Shown here one piece after another: positions 12,530-23,385 of a DNA stretch of 64,000 nt (position 1 is the first letter of the stretch; the number at the start of each line of letters is the position of its first letter). Origin of the DNA: Symsagittifera roscoffensis (taxonomy: Eukaryota; Xenacoelomorpha; Acoela; Convolutidae). The DNA is taken from NCBI RefSeq assembly GCF_963678635.1, contig NW_026971231.1:17103-81102 (forward strand), given 5' to 3'. Below the pieces are notes generated by a model. That model did no database searches. It was not told where the DNA came from and was given only the letters and a program-made list of their open reading frames with translations. A program made the translations under genes and the position numbers.

Positions 12530-13038
12530 GGCTTTTACTCTCTAAGAAACCAAAAATTAGGGCCCATTTTGGACAATGTTTATTTAAGAATTTAACAAAA
12601 ATTTTACATCGACCGACAGCAATGATCTGAACTACCCTCTCTGAAAGTTTCAAATTTTATTTTGATGGCCTTCCAGTTTTCATCATCCGCAAAAAGTTTT
12701 TCAATCTACGTGAAAAAGTAAGTAACAGCCGAGTTGAGTAAAATTTTCACACCGATTATATCAATTTTCTCGCTGAGAAAGTTTCATGTCGCATGAAAAA
12801 TGTTTTACTCCGTTTATGCGAGAAAGAGTTTACTACGATTCAAAACCTAGCGCAGACGATAAAAACTGGCTTTTCCAGACCCGGAAAAAACTGGTAAGTG
12901 CATCAAATTAAAAACTGAGACTTCCAGAGAGGATAGTTCAGATCAATTGCTGTCGGTCGACGTAAAACGTTTGTTAAAACTTCAAGTAAACATTGTCCAA
13001 AATGGTCCCTAACGTTAGGCTTTTTAGAGAGTGAAAAC
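12530..13038. repeat. Foldback (inverted-repeat) element, unit B
   Basis: Two arms of about 119 bp (12530-12648 and 12920-13038) are imperfect reverse complements of each other, sharing for example GGACAATGTTT/AAACATTGTCC and CGACCGACAGCAAT/ATTGCTGTCGGTCG. The spacer of about 270 bp continues the pairing partly (CCAGTTTT/AAAACTGG). No transposase is present, so this is probably a non-autonomous element. The same structure is at 23810-24318 and is deleted in unit A. Confidence 0.75.
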
Positions 13039-13965
13039 TATAATTTGCGTTTATTTTTGTCAACTAGTGTTGCAACCGCCTAAAACTGTTCCTGGATATT
13101 ATTTTTTTCTAAAGAGATAGCTCTAGGAATCGTACGCCTATACGCCCTAAACGCAATTTTTGATGACATGGTGTTCAAGCATTGATACATACTATGAACA
13201 TACAGTTTTAGAAACTTAATGTTTTTGTTTCGAGTTTCGAAGAAAAGTCGCAATCTTTATGCTTGGGTTGGTTTCAAATTTCAAATTTTTAGTTAAACTT
13301 TTTTAACAGCTTGATTTAAAACCTTCTGGAAAATGTAGTTGCTCTGAGCTCAAATCTGAGAAGATACTTTGCCAGTGATTTTACCTCGCTAAGTCACACT
13401 GGTTTGAGTTTAGGGCTACTTCTACTACTATGACTCAAAATGGTATAATCAACGCGAGACATGGTTCATTTTACTACAAAGTTAGCGGCACAATAAATCA
13501 TTTCAAATTGAGCTGAGTTGAGCAATTTGCCCCCATATTACGTTAACGCGATTTTTTGGTCAAAATTTTCCTAAAATTGCCTGAAACACTTTTTTTTGAC
13601 ATTTTTCAAAAATTTGCCAGCGGCGCAGAAAATTTGCTCAAAATGGGGTCTTCATAGTGATTTGGGAGAGCTCAGAAAATCACTGAGGTCGATCTAAAAA
13701 AAAGGTCGACAAAATTTTCGGAATTTTTTTGAAAATTCGCCCCCCTCAAAAAAATCCCAGATCCGCCCCTGCTCGTGTTCATAGTTAGTTGAAATCAGAA
13801 ATGAGCTCTAGAAAGTTTTTCTTTTCGTCATTTTTCGAAACATACATTGCTAAACGCGGCTTTGATTTAAACAGAAATTACCTTGCCAATAATCTAGATC
13901 TTGATATGAACTTCAAAACTATTCCGACCGGCTTTAATGAAATTGTTAACCTGAATTGGTTAGGT

Positions 13966-14445
13966 TGTTGCAGCGCAAATATAAAACAAGAGTATAAATG
14001 AATATAAAGTTGAACCAATATGTAAATGCATATAGGGACAGTAGCCGAGCGTATACATGGTGCGTCCCGGCGGGTTCGGCGCCGGTTAGAATCCCGCCTA
14101 GGTCATTTCCTTTCTAGAACTCGAATATGCCCCGAACTTGATGGGATGCTCCGTAACTAGGTTCGATCCCCCCAAAATCTATTTTAACCGTCTTTTCGCT
14201 CTAATTTGGTTCAGCCTTGATTAAGGCTGACCTTTAAAAAGAGCAATTTGTCTCAAGGACAAATACTGGCCATTTTTGCAGCTTGCTTTGAGTTATGCAG
14301 TGATTTTTTTACCGATGTTACCGATGTTACCGATAACAATAAAAAAGCTTGTTAAAAATATCGTTATTTTCCCGATAAAATACTTGTTATAATTCAAGTG
14401 TTTGAAAACAGATTTTATCTTGAAGTGTGGAGATTGACGCGCACA
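13966..14445 (+). repeat. BEL 5' LTR, unit B
   Basis: It is 480 bp with TG and CA ends. It shares single-base changes with the unit C 5' LTR that are absent from unit A and from the 3' LTR (for example GCCCCGAAC and GTAACTAGG). Its tRNA-like B box is mutated (GGTTAGAATCC). Confidence 0.9.
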
Positions 14446-15599
14446 TTTTTGCGCCCCATAAGGGACCTTTACGAGAGCTTTCCGGACATATTCAAAAGAA
14501 ACTGACGGACTTTCACAAGAGGTTTTTCCGGAATTCGGAAGAGTATCACGGATATTCACGAGAGTTTTGGACATATTCACAGAGGGCAAGTTCTCCGGAA
14601 AGAGATATCGGAAGTAGGAAAATTGCTACTGTGGAGTTTGCTGCCCATCTACTCGGCCCTGTTCCGCCTGCTGAGAGCGATGCGATGAATCAGCTGTCCC
14701 GCACCAAAGTTTTATGGTGCGGGTTATGAGTGACGGACTAGTCTTCTACGTCATGATCAAAAAAGTCCAGTTTCGGAGCTATATGGGATCAAAAATTGGA
14801 TTTAAAGATTTGTGAAGAGTACGAGACCAGGTGTTGGAGGGTCTGTTGTCACTTTCTCCAGTAAACGGGTGCCGAAAATCTCCAAAATCATAAAAAAAAA
14901 AGATTATTCTAGTTTTTACAAACTTGCAATAAAATTACGTACGATGTGTTAATGTCTTATTGTGTATCCCAGCTACAAGTGGTAATTTTCCCGATACCAC
15001 AAATTTTTGGGTAATTGTGAACGGATTGAAAATCCAGAAAAACGGAACATAGACAAGAGGTACTGGACTAGTTTTTTGGATTGGCTTACGACTCGAACCT
15101 GCTGACCAAAATTTTCCGAAAAACTTTGGGAAAAAAGTTTAAAAAAATTGCCAAAAATTCCTCAAAACGTCCCCATAATTCTGCGAAACTGTGCTGTAAC
15201 ATGACACCAACCTTATACCTTATGGTAAGTGGTCTGGTAGCAAAATATCAGGCAAATTAAGTTGAGTTTTTTCATCCTCAGGTTTTTTCCGCGTGTGTTG
15301 TTGGAATTTAACCAATTTGCCTGATCCCCCACCCACATTGGTGAAACTGAAAGCCAGTTCGCTTCAAGTAAATATAAGCCGTTTCAGCCCGTCCGATAAT
15401 TGACTTCGTTGCGCGACACTAATGTTAAGTGGTCAGGTACGGTGATATTAAGTGAGTTAAGTTGAATTCTTTCATCCTCAGGTTTACTCCGTGTGTGTTG
15501 TTGGAGCTCAACCGACCTACTTAATTTCCCCACCCCATTGGTACTTTAGCGTAACTTAGCCGTCGCATAGGTCTCTTGAGTGTATGGTATTCTTTCTAG

Positions 15600-16277
15600 G
15601 AGCTCGAATTGGAGTTCCTTGGATCACGAATTCCGTATACTAGCGTGAAAGAGACTTGTTTCACAAAGCCCGGCTTATGCTTTAACTTTAACGCCAGGGA
15701 CTCGCAGAAAACTATCCAATACTATCTGCATCACTTTTTGTCTAATCGAAAAGATCTAGTTATTTGGCACGACGCCATAAATAACTCCAGTAGTAAGCAC
15801 CGCAGTAACAACAACCGTAGTTTGAGTACTGACCAACTTAAGAGCCTTCTTTTGAGATACAAGGAGAATATTACCGCTATTGTATACTGTCGCCGCAACG
15901 GTACGGACAATATAGAAAAAGAGTTGGAAATGACAGGTATTCTCGTTCTTAACATAGCTGAGGATTTTAACTCAAGGCGAAAGGCCAAAGACCAAACACT
16001 TATCGAAAAGTATAAAGAGCTGCACCAGCCCCCTTCCCTTGAGTTGAAGACTCTGTTGTTACTTAGACGATACAGTGCTGACCTAAAAACACTGAAAGCT
16101 AAGAAGAAGCGGAACCTTTTGTCGCCTAAAAATCGCAGAGCGATTCACAATAGATTTAAAGCGTTAAAATTTCAAGTTACTCCCCCTTGTAAGTTGTTGA
16201 TGCATTATAAAAATATGTGGATTTACTTGAGTGAAAATAAAGTTTTTTCTAAGAGTCGTTTATTTCTGAAATTATAA
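15600..16277 (+). CDS. BEL ORF0, accessory protein of unknown function, unit B
   Basis: This is an open frame of 225 codons from the AG of a TTCTTTCTAG splice acceptor to TAA at 16275-16277. It differs from unit C at very few residues (for example Asn instead of Ile near DFNSRRKAK). It has no ATG at its start. As in unit C, an upstream ATG directly before a GTAAGT donor could be joined to it in frame. The TAA lies 3 nt before the gag ATG at 16281 in the same frame. See the unit C entry for motifs. Confidence 0.55.
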   Translation, partial: ELELEFLGSRIPYTSVKETCFTKPGLCFNFNARDSQKTIQYYLHHFLSNRKDLVIWHDAINNSSSKHRSNNNRSLSTDQLKSLLLRYKENITAIVYCRRNGTDNIEKELEMTGILVLNIAEDFNSRRKAKDQTLIEKYKELHQPPSLELKTLLLLRRYSADLKTLKAKKKRNLLSPKNRRAIHNRFKALKFQVTPPCKLLMHYKNMWIYLSENKVFSKSRLFLKL

Positions 16278-16280
16278 AGC

Positions 16281-19051
16281 ATGGAAGTTAAGTTTCAGAA
16301 GAAAATTAAGAAGTTGTTTGAGAAACGTAGCAATCTCGAAAACGAACTTTATAAATGCCACGAAATAATTTTGGAATACATAGAGAGTCAGAGTCATTGC
16401 TCAAAAATTGATACTTATATTGAAAAGTGTAGGAACTATATAGAACAAGCGGTCGAGATAAATACTGAGTTGATTGATATGGCTGCAAAAAGTGCCAATC
16501 CCGACGAATTGATACCGGCACAGGATATGTGGCGTCATAAGTTGACTCAAAGCAACGATAAAGTTCTGCAGGAAGCTATCACATATAAAACAAGTTTTGA
16601 GGCAGTAACAGAGCCGGACAAAATAGATAGCAGCTCAAAAGTTTCTCATCATTCTGAAAAAAGTGAAAAACCCCGGTCGCATAAAACAGATACCCGCTCT
16701 AAGTTGTCGCATCGACGCAGCCGACATCAGCAATCGGATTCTCAGAAATCTACTTATATCGCCGCTCCGTCAAAAACACTTTCTGAGAAAAAGCGCGATT
16801 TAATGATTTTAAAGAAACAACAAGAGGAACTTGAGAGGCAGGCAAAGGTATCATTAAGACTGAAAGAACAACAAAGCCGTTTAGAGTTGAAAGAATTGGC
16901 TGAAGAACACAGGAAAAAACTGGCAGAAATTGAGTTGAAAGGGCTTGAGTTAGACGATGAGTTGTCGGAAATCAGCGAGAATGCTGAGGAAAGTGGTTTA
17001 ACTCGAATCTCTCACAACTAACAATAGACGAAAAGGATCGTACGCGTCACTGGGTCGAATCTGTCGACTACAATCAGCCTGATGCTGTTGTAGCTCCCAA
17101 TCAAGAGCAGCACGTTCGTTCAACAGCTCCTCAGGCAACTTATCCTGCATCAACAAATTACTTGGTCTCATCAAGTTTTTCAGGAGTGAATAATGGCCAG
17201 GCAGCTTCTAGTGATCCGGGATTGCATTGCAGTAACCACATTTACGGACAACATCATAATTTGTCGAATTTGGTCAGATCGCAGGTTTCCGTTAACAATC
17301 CAGTAGGGTTACAACAGGTCATTCAACTTGTTTCTAAAAATTTGCCTCAGCAAACCCTTTTGGCCACTCATCCGGTGCTAGGCAATCCAAACACAGGTTC
17401 AGTAGTCCCGGTAACTTCTGAAAATTATTTTGCTCCGACATTATCTGCAGATGTTCCTTCTGATGTAGCACCGTTCGTTCCTGCATCAACAGCAGTTAAT
17501 CATGTTTCTTTAAGTCATCACACTACAGGGTCTGTAGTAGCTGGCTACCAAGCACCTGTAGTCCCATCACAACAACATAATGGGTGTTCCCGTTAGTAGT
17601 TATAACTTTTCAAGTGACCACTATAATCCTTATAGTAATTTGTGGAGACCAGCTGTTGCTGCCCCTTTATTGTCAGCTCAACAACACTACATTCCTTCGA
17701 CAACTGTTTTTTCCGCAGTAACTCCGATTGTTCCTCCGAATAATTTTGTTCCTTCTATAAGTGGAGGGACTGTGTTCTTTGCACAGCCTGAAAATTCTTC
17801 ACATGCTAATCAACTGTTCGTTCCTGATTGTCACGGTAACTCTTCGAGTTACACAGCCAACTCCCAGTAATTCACCTGGTGCAGACATCGAGCGTCCACT
17901 TTCGACACGAGAGTTGGTTAATATACTCATGCACAGCCGAAAAGATCATCTCTCTGAGTGGAAGCTGACCCAGTTCGATGGCAACCCACTTAATTGGCAT
18001 GAGTGGTTTGGGCAATTCAAATCGACGGTCGATTCAGCCATACTCAGTAACGATGAAAAGCTTACCTATCTGAAAACGCTCGTAGTGGGTAAAGCAAAAG
18101 CTGCAATCGCTGAGTATAGCTATAGCGGAGTACTATATAAAGACGCATTAGCAACTCTTCAAAGAAAGTTCGGGCAGCCGCATGTTGTAGTAGGGGCTCA
18201 TCTAGATAAATTGAGTAATTTTCCGCCGCTGAAAATGCATAACTCGGAAAATGTAATTGGATTTTCCTCTGCAATTTCTGGACTTGTTGCCGTATTCAAG
18301 TCCCTGTCTTTTAACGACGACCTGAAAAGTGTTAACTTACTGAATCAAGCTGTGAGTAAGCTTCCCCCGAACCTTAAGGAGGCATGGTCAATGCAAACCG
18401 TAAGACGCCAATGGCATAGACCAACTCTGCTAGATTTCAACGAATGGCTTAAAGAAAAAGCGGAGGGGCATGAGAGGCTAAAAACGATCAATTCTAAGGG
18501 TAAGTCTGAAGAACCAGTTAAGCAAAAAGTAGGTACGAAAGTGTTTGCTAGTAACGCAAATGTAAGTAATGAGACTAAGGAAAAACCAAAATACCCTCCA
18601 TGTTTTGTATGTAAAGGTCAACACGCTCTTTGGAATTGCGCCGTATTCAAAGAGAAAAACGCTACGCAGCGAGCAAAACATGTAGCCGAACAAAAACTTT
18701 GCTAAGCGTGTTTACAGAGCAATCACAGTTTTCGTAATTGTAGCAAGGCCAGAAAGTGCCCCAAGCCAGATTGTGAAAGCACACACAACGTGCTCTTACA
18801 TGGAGCGGAGAAAAATTATCCTCCTAAGGATACTAAAAGTTCCCCGGCTTCAGGTAACGCAAACACTAAACATGTATCGACTAACGCTGCCGTCGGCGAT
18901 ATTCATAGCCAGGAGTCAATTAAAGGCCTCCTGCCAGTTGCATCACTCGTCGTCTCTGCGGATGCGACGATTACTAACGCCCTAGTTCTTCGCGATAGTG
19001 CTTCCACGCACTCATGGGTATCCTCCGATCTCGTAAAACGCCTCCATTTGG
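16281..19051 (+). pseudogene. BEL gag, broken copy, unit B
   Basis: It starts at ATG 16281, and the first 246 codons are open. Frameshifts near 17020, 17580 and 17850 move the frame to the DUF1759-like capsid region. It ends with TAA at 18703-18705 inside the second zinc knuckle, where unit C has TTT. Sequence after the stop continues through the DSAST protease motif and is cut at the junction. Confidence 0.8.
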
Positions 19052-21425
19052 ACAATTGTGCGATGCTAGTAATAATAACACTTTTACAGTGGCAAAATTT
19101 ACATTAATTAGCAAATCGCTTGGATATACTTCTGTAGTATCGTTTCCAGTGACTGGAAATAATAGGCTCATCCCTGTTTCAGCCCATCAAGTGACAGTAT
19201 GCAAATACAAGCATCAATTGCCAACGAATGAGGGCCCATAAACATGCGGCGAAACGACAAATACTCAGAACGCTTGTATTTGAAAATCGAGGAACATAAA
19301 ATGCAAAAAACGACAAAAACAGTTGGAGATTTTACTGAGTGTGAGCAAATTAACTCCTTAAATTTTCAAACTTTTTCAATGGAAACCTCGTTAAAAAAAA
19401 CTCAACAAACTTCTGGCCAAATATTCACAGATCGTGTCGCAAACATAGAAGCCAGATTCACAGAAACGGTAGAGCCGAAAACTAATACCATCATCTCCAT
19501 CCCTTCGAGGTTTACCGAAGAAGTTTACCCGCCAGTGTACCCCGCAAAGATCATTATGAGTGTTATTCTACGGGACTGTAAAAAGGTCAAGAAACAGGAT
19601 TGCCTACCCGAGCTGTTCAGCTTCAAGTTGGTGGAGGCAAACTATAAGGCGGAACCCCAACTGGAAGCCATCCGCGACATACTGGTATAGAAGGAACTGC
19701 AATTTACCAAAAAAAAAAGGAAAATTATGGGCGGCTACCTCGGCCAATACACAAACGACTTTCACGTGAGGAACGGTTACCTCTGGATGTCTGGATGGAC
19801 AAGCGGCTCGCCATTCCCATTCTCTTGCGCTGATCCATTATCAACCGTATCACAGAAACGCCAACATGTTTGACGAGGCGAGGGGTAATTGGTTTCCCTA
19901 TATCCACCGGAGCCTCGCGTCGGCCGCAGAGGATTGTGCGATGTGCACAACGGCAGGTAAAAACTTAAAATCCCTATGCCAAAAAAATGACCTTAGCACA
20001 GTTTATGAGCCAAAGAAACCAAATGAATGTATTCAGTTAGGTTTCTGGGGACCTATGAAATCTATAAACCAAACGGACAAATATGTTTTTGTGGCGGTCG
20101 ATTGGTTCAATCGCTGGCCATCGGCAATGATATGCAATAACAAAAAATCGACCAAAGTCTAAAGTTCATTTCCAAATACTCAAATACACATAGGGTGCCT
20201 CGCAAGATTAACATGGACCAAGGGTCCACTTTTACTTCTAATTTAGTTAAGGAATTCAGTAACACCGAGGAAATCGAAATTGTGTTTCCTCCGGTAATCG
20301 ATCACAGAGCCAGCGTCTGCGTTGAACGAACTGTAGGAAGTTATAAGAATTTTGTTTTAACTTACGCAAAAGAGGAAAACCATGGCAATTTAAAAAAGGG
20401 TCGAGAAGGTCCTTGGAACCTTACGTTTTGCGCCCAATGCTAAGTTGAAAACGTCACCATTCGAGGCACATCATTGCCAAGAGGCAGACATCGTCCTGGG
20501 TGTTTTAACCGAAAAAAAACCCTTTTCAGAACATAAGCTGGGATAAAGAGTTACGTCAAAATCTGCTTGTTTAGATACTGACGAGCCATGGGCGTTGAAA
20601 ATACGACACCTCCCTAGAACGAATTGAAATTTGCGCAGGGAAAATATGAACCATCCACTAAAAGTGACGGGTAATCTTCTGAATTTAAATACACTATTAC
20701 GCTTAACGACGGGTCTGTGCTCAGAAAGAGCGGTGTAGCTGAAAAGCGGAAATCCCAGAACGCAACTAAGGGACAAAAACTTCCGAGCCCACCGGCAACG
20801 ACTAGCCTGCGGAAAAAGCTGAAAGAAGTGAATAAGTGCCCCGGCGCTGACAAAGCAAACAAGCGGAGCGTAGCTAATCAAGTGAAATCGTGAGAGGAAG
20901 AGGTTTCTAATTAAGATTCGGAGTACGAACCAGCATTGTTGCCGGGTGGGGTTGAGGCACGAGGAAAGGCTTTCAGTGGTGTTCAAGGATCCAGCGGAGC
21001 GAGTACGAGTGCGAAATAGGCGACGGCGAGAATGAAAAAGGCGATGTACCGGAGGCGGCGAAGGATCTCCCGGTGAAAAGAATCGGACGAAGGAGCGAAA
21101 AAGCACGAAGACAAATGAACGCAAAAGCACGCGGACAAAAGTGAGGCAGGCGAGAACGTACAACAAGGCGAACCGGCAATACAGGAGGAAGCGGTTGCGA
21201 AAAAAAGAGCGGGCCGACCTAGAAACCAGCGGTTGGTGTCGTACTCGAGTCAGGACTCAAACAGCCAATACGAATGGGGCTCGCAAAAAACACGCAAAAG
21301 CGAACGGTCGTGTACAAATTGGGAGCGGTGATGATCGATACCATCACTCCGAACGAACGGGAAGGGGAGCCATTGAATAAAGGACGTTATATGGCATAAT
21401 CGGAAGGAGGAAAAGGAGGAACATT
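19052..21425 (+). pseudogene. Ty3/Gypsy pol 3' remnant (integrase), unit C
   Basis: This is a near-identical copy of 7777-10149. Integrase pieces lie at 19866-20162 (zinc region and first Asp part) and 20195-20443 (DQGSTF and ERTVGSYK parts), followed by the C-terminal piece ending near 20547. The same breaks are present, so the decay came before the duplication. A polypurine tract is at 21402-21421. Confidence 0.75.
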
Positions 21426-21824
21426 TGAACTAGTTAAGACTCTACTGCAACGTGCACTTGAGCACGTAGCCAAAGGAGAGGGTTGACCCGTATGGTCTAA
21501 AATTCAATTCAGTTACTAAAAATCTTTTCATTTTTTTTCAATTACGCATTTTTCAATTTTTTCTGGAAGAAGAGGGAATGTCATAAATAGACATATTTTA
21601 GTTATCATAGTTTAACTCAGTCTATAGTCCGTTGTGACAGTGACCTTGATGGTCAGTGATTGATACCTGCCAGCGGCGTTGTCACTCACCAGTGGTGCTA
21701 AAACAGTTGATCGTCTGAGTCCATATTGACTGTTCTAACCTTATTTATTAACGGAATTTACTGTACTGGAGAATCGTTCTCAATATTTCACTACGGAAAA
21801 GGTTTCAACAAGTTATACGACTCA
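21426..21824 (+). repeat. Candidate 3' LTR of the gypsy remnant, unit C
   Basis: This is the same LTR-like block as 10150-10547, with one extra T in a T run. It is followed directly by the protease exon 1 flank. Confidence 0.5.
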
Positions 21825-23180
21825 AAGCATTCTGGTGACTTTTGATTCCTGATTTTGTGTGTGACTGTGATATTTTTAACAGAAAAAACTTTATCTACCA
21901 GTTTTTGTCGTAGATTGGAAACCTAATGCTTGATGAGAAGTTTACTGCAAAAAAAAAATTGACAATTTTGCATCCAAACAAAATTTTACTGAACAAAATG
22001 TGCAATCGAAATATTTCTGCTGGTGTTTTTTTTCAGAAAAAGTAGATTTTTGACAAGTTTTTTAACAAAAATTTTGTACATTTCAAAAGGTATCGCTGTG
22101 ATCAAGTAAAAGAATAGTTTTCACCAGTTAACACTTTTCGCAAAAAAGGGGTTCGAAAGTTGCAAAAATTGGCCAATTTTTGATGATTCAGAACTCGAGT
22201 TTCTATTATTGTTTTCAGTAGAAATTCATGCTTTTCATTAGCATATTTTTACTTGATTTCATTGAGATTGCAAAGACAAAAAAATTCAGGAGAGGGAAAA
22301 CAGAGATTTTAGAAGGATTATAAGGAGGAACTTTAATAGGTGTTGGTGGAAGTAAAATTTGATATAGTCGTTGTGAAAAAGTTTCATTCCTTTAAAAATA
22401 GTGCCTAAATTATTTACATATGATCATTTGATTTATGTCGTTTTAATCTGTTTTTATCTAAAAAATTACGGGGCAGAAAGATAACAAAAGACTTTTTTTG
22501 TGAAGAAAGCGGCAAAAAATGCAGTAAATTGCAATTTATTTTAAATAAGTATACAAAAAAAAACTTAATTTCGGCAGGTGCCAGTTATACTTTTTGGTTT
22601 ATTTTTAGTTCACTTTAATGAATTTAAATAACGGTTCAAAACATCTTTTTTTTTCATTTGAAACAAGCTTTGTAAGTTTTCTTTAAATACAATCCGATTT
22701 TTTTTGTAAAAAAAAATACAACATTTTTGCGGATTTTCACTTATTTGACTCTTCTTCAGCATTCGTGGGCTAAAAAAGACAATTGTTTATTAAAAAAAAT
22801 TATTTTTTACCGTAGTTTCAGCAGAAATTAATCCAAGCAAAACGAGAGGAAAAAATTAGCTATCTATTTTAGTTTGAAAAGTTTTTGCCCGAATCACCGT
22901 AGTTGTTGGCCATAGTTATGAGCTTTTTTCTTTAAGTTCCAGTTTTTCTGTTTATCATTTCAACGATATTCGCTTTCTCAAGCTGATTCAAACTATCAAC
23001 GCTGCATTTATCACTCAATTTATTCACTCGCTCCCTGTCGGAAACGGACTTTAAATTTTTGATCAAAACATTTTGCTGAAAAACGATTTGATCACAAGTT
23101 TTCACTGATTAAAAATTTGGGCAGTAAATTTTTAGCAAAATTTAATTGAAAATCGATTCAACAGCAATTTCAATAGCACA
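21825..23180. other. 5' flank of protease exon 1, unit C
   Basis: This is the third copy of the AT-rich flank. It has a few private changes around 22460-22560. It is the presumed promoter and 5' UTR of the exon 1 that lies nearest to exons 2 and 3. I cannot see a TATA box or other clear motif. Confidence 0.5.
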
Positions 23181-23385
23181 ATGGCGGTAAATACTTTCAC
23201 AATTTTAGTGGTTTTTGCAACTGCGGGGCTTTTTTTGGTGACTAATTCCATAAAAGGTGGCAAAAAAGCACCCTACCGTCCTTTTTATGTCTCACTTTCA
23301 ACCATACATGAAAGCGGAGTTATTCAATGTGGCGGATCTGTCATCGCTCCGAACATGGTGCTCACAGCAGCACATTGCATACCAG
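23181..23385 (+). CDS. Protease homologue exon 1 (unit C copy)
   Basis: This 205-nt exon runs from ATG to a CCAG/GTATGA donor, ending in phase 1. It encodes the signal peptide, IKGG start, CGG and TAAHC. It is the exon 1 copy closest to exon 2 and so the simplest partner for it, although the copies at 1357 and 11901 encode the same protein. Confidence 0.8.

Larger units (their letters stand above)
7777..19051 (+). repeat. Tandem array unit B (complete, 11275 bp)
   Basis: The unit is bounded by two identical BEL/gypsy fusion junctions, at 7776/7777 and 19051/19052. Its order is decayed gypsy pol, polypurine tract, gypsy LTR-like end, flank, protease exon 1, intron with a foldback element, BEL 5' LTR, ORF0 and gag. 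The same order is seen in unit C, so the junction is the duplication breakpoint. Confidence 0.9.
13966..19051 (+). mobile_element. BEL/Pao element, 5' half, unit B
   Basis: This is the same truncated element as in unit A: LTR, leader, ORF0 and gag, ending at the junction with gypsy pol at 19051/19052. It is preceded by TAGGT at 13961-13965. It keeps the ORF0 reading frame and the 16 bp of gag lost in unit A, but shares the second-knuckle stop. Confidence 0.9.
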
